Below are positions 53,460 through 61,961 of a stretch of 64,000 nucleotides of DNA, in pieces. The position numbers and the translations under genes are program-made. Below the pieces are notes generated by a model. That model did no database searches, had not been told where the DNA came from, and worked only from the letters and a program-made list of their open reading frames with translations. Every line of letters begins with the position of its first letter. Position 1 is the stretch's first letter. The DNA comes from Thermoplasmata archaeon (GTDB lineage: Archaea; Thermoplasmatota; Thermoplasmata; Thermoplasmatales; GCA-001856825). The stretch is taken from NCBI GenBank assembly GCA_023256475.1, contig JAGDXP010000018.1, positions 1-64,000 of the forward strand, given 5' to 3'.

Positions 53460-53881
53460 TTGATATATCTCAGAAAGAAATCTCGCTTAGAATAGCTTCA
53501 GCATCTGGAAAAATAAGATTAAAGGAGGAAACCATAGATCTCATAAGAAAGAATCAGATAAAAAAAGGGAATGTAATTGAAGCCGCCAAATTAGCGGGAA
53601 TCATGGGGGGTAAGGAAACATATCACGATCTCCCACACTGTCATTTAATCCCTCTAGAATCTATACAGGTGGAGGTTAATCTATTCAACCATGAGGTAGA
53701 GATTAACTGCGAGGTCAAGGCGCATTACAAAACCGGTGTGGAAATGGAGGCTCTCAATTGCGTATCAAGGGCTTTGCTAACCATTTGGGACATGGTAAAG
53801 TATCTGGAAAAAGACGAAAATGGACAATACCCGTCAACGGTGATCCAGGAGATTAAAGTCACAAATAAAATTAAAAAGTAA
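53456..53881 (+). CDS. moaC: cyclic pyranopterin monophosphate synthase MoaC
   Basis: This 141 aa enzyme performs the second step of molybdenum/tungsten cofactor synthesis, turning 3',8-cyclo-7,8-dihydro-GTP into cyclic pyranopterin monophosphate. The family motifs MIDISQKEISLRIASASGKI, AAKLAGIMGGKET, LPHCHLIPL and KTGVEMEALNCVSRALLTIWDMVKYLEKDENG are all present, including the catalytic Lys and His region. No moaA is in the window. It overlaps lysS by 4 nt. Confidence 0.95.
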   Translation: MIDISQKEISLRIASASGKIRLKEETIDLIRKNQIKKGNVIEAAKLAGIMGGKETYHDLPHCHLIPLESIQVEVNLFNHEVEINCEVKAHYKTGVEMEALNCVSRALLTIWDMVKYLEKDENGQYPSTVIQEIKVTNKIKK

Positions 53882-53884
53882 TTT

Positions 53885-54637
53885 TTATCCAAAATAACCT
53901 AAATCTTCTTTCTTCTCTTCATTTGAAGGCAGTTCCATCATCTTATTTGTCAATTCATCTATCTCCTTAGCTCTGTCCTCGAGGTCTTTTATATCAATAT
54001 TGAGGTTAAGGAATTTAGTCAATACTGAAACTACTTGTTTGGCGGATTTTGGGTCTGAGAAGTAACCTGAGGTCTCCCCCATAAGGCATACGCCTTCAAC
54101 ATTGAATATTTCATAGCCCAGCCCTATGAGTAAACCAGCACCCCCAATTATTCCTCCTCCAGGTTCATTCTTGGAGAAAACTACTCCCAAACCCTCCAAT
54201 TTCTCCTTGGCATCTTCACTTGTGTATGCACCCAATACCCTTGGAACTTCCACAAGCTTTCCTATTTGATAGCCACCAAGGGTAATAATTAATTTCGGAT
54301 TGAATTTTGTCACATAATCTAGAATTGAGTATGATATGTCATACTGTCCCTGTGAAGTTAATCCCTGAAAATCCCCCGTGAAGAAAAGATAATCTCTCTT
54401 ACCTAGTCTCTTAAAATACAGTTCATTCCTAACCAGCCTGGCCCTAGAATTATCTGTTATCATCACCTGAGGCGGTAGGTGTGAAGAGAAAAGATCGGCT
54501 ATTTTCTTAGCTTCAAGTTTTTCAATTAAGTAATCAATGGCAATTTTCCCTACATTTCCAATTCCGGGTAGGCCTGCAATAAATACAGGCGAATTGACCT
54601 TGAGCTTACTTGTACTCTTTATTATTACTGTCTCCAT
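53885..54637 (-). CDS. PAC2-family protein (proteasome assembly chaperone-like)
   Basis: This 250 aa protein is of the PAC2/PbaB group, with FIAGLPGIGNVGKIAIDYL at the N terminus, YLFFTGDFQGLTSQGQYDIS, the LIITLGGYQIG core and CLMGETSGYFSDPKSAKQV. Archaeal members assist proteasome or other complex assembly. The track start at 54652 is 5 codons upstream; GGGGGT lies 7 nt before ATG 54637. It overlaps nop10 by 32 nt, so the two are coupled. Confidence 0.85.
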   Translation of the reverse strand: METVIIKSTSKLKVNSPVFIAGLPGIGNVGKIAIDYLIEKLEAKKIADLFSSHLPPQVMITDNSRARLVRNELYFKRLGKRDYLFFTGDFQGLTSQGQYDISYSILDYVTKFNPKLIITLGGYQIGKLVEVPRVLGAYTSEDAKEKLEGLGVVFSKNEPGGGIIGGAGLLIGLGYEIFNVEGVCLMGETSGYFSDPKSAKQVVSVLTKFLNLNIDIKDLEDRAKEIDELTNKMMELPSNEEKKEDLGYFG

Positions 54638-54800
54638 CTTTATTACCCCCATAGTAGGTTAATAATCTATACCTACCATATCTATCTTCTGGTGAAAATC
54701 TTGGTGGCAAAGCCTGCACAGTTTTGGATCCGCATTTAGGACATATTTCCTCTAGAGTGTACGTTCCACACTGTTGACACTTCCTGATCAGAGACTTCAT
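54606..54800 (-). CDS. nop10: H/ACA RNP protein Nop10
   Basis: This 64 aa protein has one zinc ribbon (KCQQCG...CPKCG) followed by PPRFSPEDRYGRYR, the signature of archaeal Nop10. It supports Cbf5 in RNA-guided pseudouridylation. The C-terminal tail (about 45-64, GGNKDGDSNNKEYK) is not conserved and overlaps the PAC2 gene. Order eL42-eS27-aIF2alpha-Nop10-PAC2 is a conserved archaeal cluster. Confidence 0.94.
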   Translation of the reverse strand: MKSLIRKCQQCGTYTLEEICPKCGSKTVQALPPRFSPEDRYGRYRLLTYYGGNKDGDSNNKEYK

Positions 54801-55556
54801 TTACTCTTTCACTGGGCCTTCTGCTATGCCGCCTAATTTCTTCATTGTGCTTATTATCTTTTCGGCAGCCTTTCTCATCCTTTCCTCTGCATCCTTCACA
54901 TCTGTGGATGCGCTCACAATCCTGTATCTTGGAGCTCCCACATAAGATATCTCAATTCCCTCTTCCTTTCCTGAGAGCAAAGCCTGCTTTATCAATTCAA
55001 TTCCATTGTCAGCATCTGTCTGCAGTGTCACAATTCCGCTAACTTTTACTTCTGGAGGCTTTAATGTGCTTCTTACATATTCAAGGAATTCCTTGGCTAA
55101 TGGCCATCCTTTGGCTTCCTTCAGGAACTGATCCGGATAAATTAGGGCCAATTCTATGGCATAATTCAATGAGTTGAATTTATCCGCTAGGAAGTTCACC
55201 GTATCTTCCATCTTAATGTTACCCTTTTGTTGGGAAAAATTCTCTACAATCTTCAGGGCTCTTTGTTCTTCTTTCCATTCCTTTAATTTCTCCCTCTTTT
55301 GATGCTCATTTACTCTTCTTATAGAAAGATCGAATTTATTTCTTGACGGGTTTGCATCTATAACTTTGCAAACTATCCTCTGTCCTTCTCTGACATAATC
55401 CCTTATGTACTTAATCCAGCCAGAAGAGATTTCGGAAATATGTATGAAGCCCTCTTTCCCTTCATATTCGTCCAGAGATACTATGACGCCAAAATCTTTG
55501 ATATTTTTAACCGTACAAACTACTAAATCCCCAACTTCAGGGTAATCCTTTTTCAT
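54801..55556 (-). CDS. translation initiation factor aIF2, alpha subunit
   Basis: At 251 aa, an N-terminal S1 domain (about 10-85; VGDLVVCTVKNIKDFGVIVSLDEYEGKEGFIHISEIS) is followed by a helical domain and a C-terminal alpha/beta domain (VTLQTDADNGIELIKQAL, YVGAPRYRIVSASTDVKDAEERM). Alpha helps the gamma subunit hold initiator tRNA-Met on the ribosome. It overlaps eS27 by 4 nt in a five-gene minus operon. Confidence 0.96.
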   Translation of the reverse strand: MKKDYPEVGDLVVCTVKNIKDFGVIVSLDEYEGKEGFIHISEISSGWIKYIRDYVREGQRIVCKVIDANPSRNKFDLSIRRVNEHQKREKLKEWKEEQRALKIVENFSQQKGNIKMEDTVNFLADKFNSLNYAIELALIYPDQFLKEAKGWPLAKEFLEYVRSTLKPPEVKVSGIVTLQTDADNGIELIKQALLSGKEEGIEISYVGAPRYRIVSASTDVKDAEERMRKAAEKIISTMKKLGGIAEGPVKE

Positions 55557-55747
55557 TGAAATTCTCCTGTTATTTCTCCCCTGTACTCAATCAACCCACC
55601 TGTGGGTCTTGCAATAACTGCATTGCATATTATGCATTTTACCTCTGAAGATCCCCTGGAATAAGTGATGGTTTCCCCTCCACACTCAGGGCATTTAATT
55701 TTAACAAATTTCTTATTGGAATTTTTTAATTTTGTAAATTCTGCCAT
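55553..55747 (-). CDS. rps27e: 30S ribosomal protein eS27
   Basis: This 64 aa zinc-finger ribosomal protein has KIKCPECGGETITYSRGSSEVKCIICN, with the CxxC pairs of the family, and ends ARPTGGLIEYRGEITGEF. It starts at the last base of the eL42 stop and overlaps aIF2-alpha by 4 nt. Confidence 0.96.
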   Translation of the reverse strand: MAEFTKLKNSNKKFVKIKCPECGGETITYSRGSSEVKCIICNAVIARPTGGLIEYRGEITGEFQ

Positions 55748-56034
55748 TATTGTTCAACCTCCACTAATTCAAACTTCTTGGCCCTAAAGGTTGGGGTGTG
55801 GTACGCCTTCTTGCACTCTGTGCATCTATATCTAATATTGATTCTCTTTGTTGGTTTCTCCCTACCTTCATAAACTGGTCTGGGGAAACCTCCATAACCT
55901 GAAGTGACCCTTCTGAATCTCCTTTGTCCCTTCCTTAATTCACTTGCCTTTTTCTTCTTAACTCTTTCAATTTCTTGAACGGTATGTCTCTTGCAGTAGG
56001 GACAATATCTTTTTACGGTTCTTGGCATTTTCAA
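55747..56034 (-). CDS. rpl44e: 50S ribosomal protein eL42 (L44e)
   Basis: This 95 aa large-subunit zinc protein is located near the E site. Cysteine pairs CPYCKRH and CTECKK, the basic GQRRFRR and [10 protein letters not shown] match the family. The start codon is TTG at 56034 giving [14 protein letters not shown], favoured because homologues begin M-x-MP and AGGTGAT lies 5 nt upstream; ATG 56028 is the alternative. It is the first gene of the operon. Confidence 0.95.
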   Translation of the reverse strand: MKMPRTVKRYCPYCKRHTVQEIERVKKKKASELRKGQRRFRRVTSGYGGFPRPVYEGREKPTKRINIRYRCTECKKAYHTPTFRAKKFELVEVEQ

Positions 56035-56275
56035 ATTTAATCACCTAAGAGCTATAAGAGATAAAAAATGATTATTTAAGGATTTACTGGTTATTTCCCC
56101 ATTGTGGAATTTAGCAGGTCAGCGTGAGCAATCTAATGCTTCTATTAATAAGGAATTCAAATTCATTTCATTGCTAGGGTTTTAAAATAAATCGAGTATG
56201 AAATGATGAGAGGATTTCCCGGGTCAATGGGTTATTGTATGATAAAGAATTTTAATAAGCTAAATATCACAAATA
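56035..56275. other. intergenic region between eL42 and ileS (241 nt)
   Basis: This is a divergent promoter region. AGGTGAT next to eL42 is its ribosome binding site. A TATA-like TTTTAATAAGC lies about 25 nt before the ileS ATG. ATGATGA near 56202 resembles a C box but no CTGA follows at guide distance. I found no gene or stable RNA. Confidence 0.5.
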
Positions 56276-59200
56276 ATGCTTGAGCAAGTCCCACAGAAGT
56301 ATGACCAACTTAGCATTGAGAAGGAAATTGAGGAATTCTGGAATCGTGAGGACATGATTCATAAGGCTTTAGAAAAGAATAAGGGAAATCAAAAGTTCTC
56401 ATTCCTGGAGGGACCGCCCACTGCCAATGGACCACCACATATAGGGCATGCTGAAACCAGAGCAATCAAGGATCTTGTTTTAAGGTACAAGAGTATGAGA
56501 GGTTATTATATATTCCCACGGAGGGCAGGCTGGGATTGCCACGGGCTCCCTGTTGAAATAGAAGTAGAAAAATCCTTGGGCATAAAGTCAAAAAAGGAAA
56601 TTGAGGAGCTTGGAGTTGAAAAATTCAATAAACTATGCAAGGAAAGCGTATTCAAGTATGTGAGGGAATGGGAAACTGTTTCAAAAAGGTTAGGTTTCTG
56701 GGTGGACTATGAGCACGCTTATGTGACCATGAATGATGAATATATAGAATCAGAATGGTGGGCATTAAAAAAATTGTATGAGAAAGGGCTTCTTTTTAAA
56801 GACTTTAGAATCTCACCTTATTGCCCCAGATGTGGAACTACATTAAGTGCGCATGAAGTTGCGCAGGGCTACAAAGATATAGAGGATTACTCAATATATG
56901 TTCTTTTCAAATTAAAAAATAAGGACGAGTACTTCCTGGTTTGGACTACAACACCTTGGACTCTTCCTGCAAATACTTTCCTTGCTGTAAACCCCGATTT
57001 TGATTATATTTTGGTTTCCTCCGAGGGAAGGAAATTCTGGTTGCTTGAAGACAGAGCACCTGCTATACTAAAGGGAAGGGAATACGAGGTCATTGATAGG
57101 AAGAAAGGAACAGAATTGAGGAATCTGGAATACGAACAGCTCCTCCCATATCTTATGGTACGGAAGGGGCTATATGTAGTTACGGCTGATTTTGTTTCAA
57201 AGGAAGATGGTTCAGGCATAGTGCATATAGCACCGGCATTCGGTGCTGATGACTATGCCATACTGAAGAGAGAAAATGGTGAGCTTTACATAACAGTTTC
57301 AGAGGACGGTAAAATAAATCTGGAATCCCCCTGGAAAGGGATGAATGTCAATGAAGCAAATGACAAGATAATAGAATTTTTAAGGCATGAAGGAAAACTT
57401 TATAAGAGGGAAAAGATCGTCCACTCTTATCCCCATTGCTGGAGATGCGGAACTAAGCTGATATATTATCCTGTGGAATCTTGGTACATAGGTGTTTCAA
57501 AGAAAAAGGACCTCATAGTGAATCTAAATAAGAAAATAAACTGGAAACCGGAACATATAAGGGATGGAAGATTCGGAAATTTCCTGGAAGAGGGAAAGGA
57601 CTGGGCATTATCTAGAAATAGGTTCTGGGGAACCCCACTTCCGGTATGGACTTGTGCGAAGGGTCATGTTTTTATACCGGGGAGCAAGAAGGAATTATTG
57701 GATAGGGCTTTGGAGGTACCTCCTAATTTTGAACTTCATAAGCCCTATGTTGACAATATAAAGGTAAAATGCGATCAATGCGGGGAATTAATGAAACGGG
57801 AACCTTATCCCATTGATACATGGTTTGACTCAGGTTCTGCTTTTTATGCCCAATACCATTACCCCTTCGAAGGTCAAGATTTATTTAGGGAAAACTACCC
57901 CATAGATTTCATAAGCGAGGCCATAGATCAAACCAGAGGATGGTTCTATAGTCTTCACGTGATTTCTTCCCTCTTATTCGAAAATATATCATTCAAAAAC
58001 GTTGTCGTGATGGAGTTCATCTTAAATTCAAAAGGAGAAAAGATGAGCAAGTCAAAGGGAGATGTAGTGGACCCAAAAGTTATTATGGACCAAATAGGAG
58101 CTGATTCACTGAGGTTATTCTTCTTCCAGGGACCGCCATGGAAGCCAAAGAGATTTTCCAATGAAATAGCATTGGAATATTCAAGGAAACTTTTGGGTAC
58201 GATCTACAACTCTTACGTTTTAATATCCACTAATGCCAATTTGGATAAGTGGGAACCAAAGGAGGAGAAAATTATAAATTATCTGGATAAGTGGATGGAT
58301 TCAAGAACAAATCAGGCCTTGATCAATTATATGAAATACATGGATGATTACGAGCCTCATAGAGGTCTTGAGGAAATCGAGAAGCTAGTGGACGAATTTT
58401 CCCAGTGGTATCTGAGGTTGAGTAGAGATAGATTCTGGAAGGAAACAGTGGATGAAGATAAGAAATCAGCATACTTTGTTGCCTATAGAACACTTGATTC
58501 AATTCTAAAGATGCTTGCCCCATTTGCACCATATTTCTCCGAGTATCTCTACAAGAAATTAACTGCGAAGTACAGTATACATATGGATCTACTTCCTGAA
58601 CCAGCGAAATATGACGAAATCATAGTAAATGAAATGCAAAACGTTAGGTCCATAGTTGAAATGTCTAGACGCATAAGGCAGCTGAACGGAATCTCATTGA
58701 GAAGGCCAGTGAGAGAAGTTATAATAGGAGACAGATCATTTGAACCTTTAGTTACAAAATACAAGGACCTGTTACTCAAGGAACTAAATGCAAAAGAAGT
58801 GAAGGTAGTGGATTCTGACAATTATAAAAAAAGGACATACAAGCTGGACAGGAAGAAAATGGGCAAAATCTTTGGGAAAGATCTGCAAGAAGCGGAGAGT
58901 CAAATGTCAAATCCGGAAGTGCAAGCAGAGTTGGATAGAAAAGGGGAGGCAATCATACTGAATAGAACCGTTACAAAATCTGATACAATAGTTGAAGAGG
59001 GTGTAAGGGATGGTTACATTTCTGATCTTTCATTGAGCATACCGATTTTCATATCATCAGAATTCGATAGAGACCTATACCTCGAAGGGCTGGCTAGAGA
59101 AATCATAAGAAGAGTTCAAAGCATGAGGAAAGATTTGAATCTTGAATATACAGATAAGATCTTCTTAAATTTAGAGGGTGACAGCGATCTGATTGAAGCA

Positions 59201-59329
59201 TACAGAAAAAATCAGCATGTGATAGAGGAAGCGACTCTATCCATTCCAAAGGAAAATCTGAGTGGATACACAAAGGAATGGGAAATAGATGAGCTTAAAC
59301 TTAAAGTAACTATTGCAAAGATGGAATAA
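56276..59329 (+). CDS. ileS: isoleucyl-tRNA synthetase
   Basis: This 1017 aa class I aaRS has HIGH at 55-58 (GPPHIGHAE) and KMSKS as EKMSKSKGDVV near residue 590. The CP1 editing domain carries TTTPWTLPANTF. Zinc-type pairs are CPRCG, CWRCG and CDQCG. The anticodon-binding domain and a C-terminal domain (from about 880; LAREIIRRVQSMRKDLNLEYTD) complete it. Length and motif order are normal, so this is the functional IleRS. It converges on NMD3 with a 20 nt overlap. Its C-terminal half is the template for the resemblance seen in the last gene of the window. Confidence 0.97.
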   Translation: MLEQVPQKYDQLSIEKEIEEFWNREDMIHKALEKNKGNQKFSFLEGPPTANGPPHIGHAETRAIKDLVLRYKSMRGYYIFPRRAGWDCHGLPVEIEVEKSLGIKSKKEIEELGVEKFNKLCKESVFKYVREWETVSKRLGFWVDYEHAYVTMNDEYIESEWWALKKLYEKGLLFKDFRISPYCPRCGTTLSAHEVAQGYKDIEDYSIYVLFKLKNKDEYFLVWTTTPWTLPANTFLAVNPDFDYILVSSEGRKFWLLEDRAPAILKGREYEVIDRKKGTELRNLEYEQLLPYLMVRKGLYVVTADFVSKEDGSGIVHIAPAFGADDYAILKRENGELYITVSEDGKINLESPWKGMNVNEANDKIIEFLRHEGKLYKREKIVHSYPHCWRCGTKLIYYPVESWYIGVSKKKDLIVNLNKKINWKPEHIRDGRFGNFLEEGKDWALSRNRFWGTPLPVWTCAKGHVFIPGSKKELLDRALEVPPNFELHKPYVDNIKVKCDQCGELMKREPYPIDTWFDSGSAFYAQYHYPFEGQDLFRENYPIDFISEAIDQTRGWFYSLHVISSLLFENISFKNVVVMEFILNSKGEKMSKSKGDVVDPKVIMDQIGADSLRLFFFQGPPWKPKRFSNEIALEYSRKLLGTIYNSYVLISTNANLDKWEPKEEKIINYLDKWMDSRTNQALINYMKYMDDYEPHRGLEEIEKLVDEFSQWYLRLSRDRFWKETVDEDKKSAYFVAYRTLDSILKMLAPFAPYFSEYLYKKLTAKYSIHMDLLPEPAKYDEIIVNEMQNVRSIVEMSRRIRQLNGISLRRPVREVIIGDRSFEPLVTKYKDLLLKELNAKEVKVVDSDNYKKRTYKLDRKKMGKIFGKDLQEAESQMSNPEVQAELDRKGEAIILNRTVTKSDTIVEEGVRDGYISDLSLSIPIFISSEFDRDLYLEGLAREIIRRVQSMRKDLNLEYTDKIFLNLEGDSDLIEAYRKNQHVIEEATLSIPKENLSGYTKEWEIDELKLKVTIAKME

Positions 59330-60290
59330 TTACAATTTCACCATCTAAGTTTCCAACTAAAATTGATTTTGCATTTTCTATTTTCTTTATTGCAACTTCC
59401 TTATAATTGAAAGGATTCATTATATATGTGGAATCCCCCTGTGTATAGAGGACTTCTGCCTCTTTGTAATCTTTCTTTCTGAGCAGTATCTTTGAATCCT
59501 CCAAATCGTTCAGTTTGAAATGCCTCAAACTGTTGCTCCCCAATTCCATCAATGAAATGTCATTCCCATGTATTCCAGAGACCACCCAATTTTTACCACT
59601 AAATTTAATTAAGTCCAGGTATGAGAACTGTGGAATTCTCACCGCATAGGTGAATCTATAAAGGTCTCTCCCTTCTTTCCTACCAACAAGGCTGTTGCTC
59701 TCAATTATGGTCCCCCCGTATTTGTCCACAATTCTCCTGCTCACATTTCTGGCATATTCCTTATTGGAGATGTATAGATCAAAACCTTCTTTTTTCTTTT
59801 CGATTTTGGTTATGAAAATATCCGGGTTATTTTGTGAATCTATTATATTCTTTACAAAATCAATTATTTCCACGAATTTTTCTGGTGTACCCCTCAATTG
59901 TATTATGGCTTCAAAATAATTTCCTCTCCTCTTGGAACAGCTCGGACAGCTATGATACGAGGTCTTTATGAAAAACTGTCCCTTTGATATTTGTCCATTG
60001 GCATGTCTGAATTCATAAATGACCTTCCTGTTAAAGTAATCACCAGAGGAATCGTAGTGAATCTGTCCATTACCAAAATTCTTGGTTAGATAAATATGAA
60101 TCAAATCGTCTTCCTGAATTTCTGAGTCTGACCACTTGTCTATGAATACCCTTCCACAATACTTGCATCTCTTAATTTTAAAATCATCTACCTTCGGTGC
60201 ATTGGAACCCGAGGACTTCGAACGGCAATCTTCGCAAATTACCTCTTTACTGTTAGTCTCCCTACCACATATTATGCATTTCGTAAACAC
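59310..60290 (-). CDS. NMD3-family protein
   Basis: This 326 aa archaeal homologue of the 60S export adaptor NMD3 has N-terminal zinc cysteines in four CxxC pairs (CIICG, CEDC, CKYCG, CPSC). Core blocks GNYFEAIIQLRG and GFDLYISNKEYARNVSRRIVDKYGG are diagnostic. Archaea lack a nucleus, so it probably acts in large-subunit maturation. It follows a small Cys-rich gene downstream of asnS. Confidence 0.9.
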   Translation of the reverse strand: MFTKCIICGRETNSKEVICEDCRSKSSGSNAPKVDDFKIKRCKYCGRVFIDKWSDSEIQEDDLIHIYLTKNFGNGQIHYDSSGDYFNRKVIYEFRHANGQISKGQFFIKTSYHSCPSCSKRRGNYFEAIIQLRGTPEKFVEIIDFVKNIIDSQNNPDIFITKIEKKKEGFDLYISNKEYARNVSRRIVDKYGGTIIESNSLVGRKEGRDLYRFTYAVRIPQFSYLDLIKFSGKNWVVSGIHGNDISLMELGSNSLRHFKLNDLEDSKILLRKKDYKEAEVLYTQGDSTYIMNPFNYKEVAIKKIENAKSILVGNLDGEIVIIPSLQ

Positions 60291-60323
60291 TTTATTAAAA
60301 ACTAGAATAAAATTCTAAGCATT

Positions 60324-60587
60324 TCATTTCTGATCTTTCTTTTCCACATTGAAATTGCTGGGATCCGTCAGGAATTCAGTGAAGTATATGCATTTATCTT
60401 TTCCCATGCACCCCAGTATGTTCAGCTTAACGCATCTTTCATCCCGCAAGTAAACACATTCATTTTCCCTTACCATGTATTTTCCATAGACTTCGCAGTC
60501 CTCATATATGCATCTATAACCTCTGTATTTGTAATGGCATATGTTTTTAAAATCAGCGAAAGCGCACCTCTTATCGCCCATCATCAT
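60324..60587 (-). CDS. small cysteine-rich protein, 87 aa, unknown
   Basis: I do not recognise this protein. It has eight cysteines in about 60 residues (RCAF, ICHY, RCIY, DCEV, ECVY, RCVK, GCMG, KCIY), spaced so that two metal sites are possible. Three consecutive ATG codons open it; GGGG just before them makes the third (60581) the best-spaced start. It begins 4 nt after the asnS stop and ends 33 nt before NMD3, so it is part of an AsnRS-NMD3 transcript. Confidence 0.65.
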   Translation of the reverse strand: MMMGDKRCAFADFKNICHYKYRGYRCIYEDCEVYGKYMVRENECVYLRDERCVKLNILGCMGKDKCIYFTEFLTDPSNFNVEKKDQK

Positions 60588-60591
60588 CCCC

Positions 60592-61887
60592 TTAGGGTTT
60601 GAGTCTTCTTATGGTCCTCGGGAACGGCACTGCATTCTTAATATGGTCAAGACCTGCTAGCCAAGTTACGGTTCTATCAACGCCTAATCCGAACCCGGAA
60701 TGCGGTACGCTTCCATATTTCCTAAGGTCTATGTACCATTGGTAGTCCTCAGGGTTAAGACCCTCTTCAAGTATCCTGTTTATTAATTCATCTTTGCTCC
60801 ATATCCTTTCCCCACCGCCGATAACTTCGCCATATCCTTCAGGCGCGAGCATATCGTGGCAGAGCACATGATTTGGATCCTCCGGGTCAGGTCTATGGTA
60901 GAATGGCTTCAATACTTTGGGATAATTATACACGAAAATTGGTTTGTCAAAATCTGCCGTTATCTCCCTTTCTTCCTTTTCTCCAAGATCCACGACATCT
61001 TCCAGAGCCATTCCCTTACTCCTACCGATCTCTATTATTTTCTCATAGGGGTATCTATAGAAGGGTTTTTCAATATTTTTCAGGACATTTATATCCCTCT
61101 TTAATATTTTCAACTCCTCCTTTCTCTTTTCTATCAAGGCCTGTGCTATTGCTATTATTAGTTCTTCTTCGAAATCTATCATGCCCTGATTTCCAATCCA
61201 TGCCGCTTCAGCTTCAAGATGCGTAAATTCAGTTAAATGCCTTCTTGTCCTTGATTTCTCAGCTCTGAATGATGGTTGTATTGTATAGACACTTTCCAGG
61301 GAGAAAATGAAAGCTTCAAGATAAAATTGTGAGCTCTGGGTTAAATAAGCCTTCTCGCCAAAGTATGGTACTTCAAACAGTGTGGAACCTCCCTCTACAG
61401 CAGCCCCCACAAACATAGGTGGTGTGACTTCGTGATAAAAATGTTCATTGAAGTAGTCCCTTGCGGCTTCCATCAATGTTTCCCTTATTTTCAGCGTGGC
61501 TGTCATTTCCCTGCTTCTAAGCCAGAGATGCCTTATATCCAATAGAAATTCATCGCTCTTGTCCTTTGTGATGGGAAATGGCTCAGCCAGATGGTAAACC
61601 TTTATTGATTTTGCCTGAATTTCATATCCAGTTGGAGCTTTGTTCTGTTTCACCAATTTTCCTGAAATCTCCACTGAGCTCTCTATAGTGAGTTTTTTGG
61701 CCATTTCAAATGTTTTCTCATCTACTGAAGATCTCTCAAAGATTACCTGAATTATATTGGTTGAATCCCTGATAACAACGAAAACAAGAGGGCCGGATTC
61801 CCTCCATCTATATACCCAACCCCTAATGTTTACATCCTTGTCTACGAAACCATCGTTTAAAATGTCTGAAATGTAGAGCCTATCCAT
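60592..61887 (-). CDS. asnS: asparaginyl-tRNA synthetase
   Basis: This 431 aa class IIb aaRS has an N-terminal OB domain (NIRGWVYRWRESGPLVFVVIRDST), motif 2 FRAEKSRTRRHLTEFTHLEAE and motif 3 GFGLGVDRTVTWLAG. The block WYIDLRKYGSVPHSGFG and the absence of an Asp-specific signature favour AsnRS over AspRS. It therefore charges tRNA-Asn directly, so free asparagine is needed. A TATA box 24 nt before ATG suggests a leaderless mRNA. Confidence 0.9.
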   Translation of the reverse strand: MDRLYISDILNDGFVDKDVNIRGWVYRWRESGPLVFVVIRDSTNIIQVIFERSSVDEKTFEMAKKLTIESSVEISGKLVKQNKAPTGYEIQAKSIKVYHLAEPFPITKDKSDEFLLDIRHLWLRSREMTATLKIRETLMEAARDYFNEHFYHEVTPPMFVGAAVEGGSTLFEVPYFGEKAYLTQSSQFYLEAFIFSLESVYTIQPSFRAEKSRTRRHLTEFTHLEAEAAWIGNQGMIDFEEELIIAIAQALIEKRKEELKILKRDINVLKNIEKPFYRYPYEKIIEIGRSKGMALEDVVDLGEKEEREITADFDKPIFVYNYPKVLKPFYHRPDPEDPNHVLCHDMLAPEGYGEVIGGGERIWSKDELINRILEEGLNPEDYQWYIDLRKYGSVPHSGFGLGVDRTVTWLAGLDHIKNAVPFPRTIRRLKP

Positions 61888-61903
61888 GTGTCCTAAATGA
61901 CTG

Positions 61904-61916
61904 ATTATATATTTTA
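61904..61916 (-). promoter_or_regulatory. TATA box of the asnS operon
   Basis: The minus strand reads TAAAATATATAAT, centred about 24 nt before the asnS ATG. Confidence 0.55.
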
Positions 61917-61961
61917 TTTTCCAAATGGAAAATGTATATTATGAAGAACTAATATAAAGGT

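Noticed and set aside
56202-56250. C box-like ATGATGA before ileS
   Set aside because: No CTGA D or D' box at guide distance on this strand, so not a C/D sRNA.
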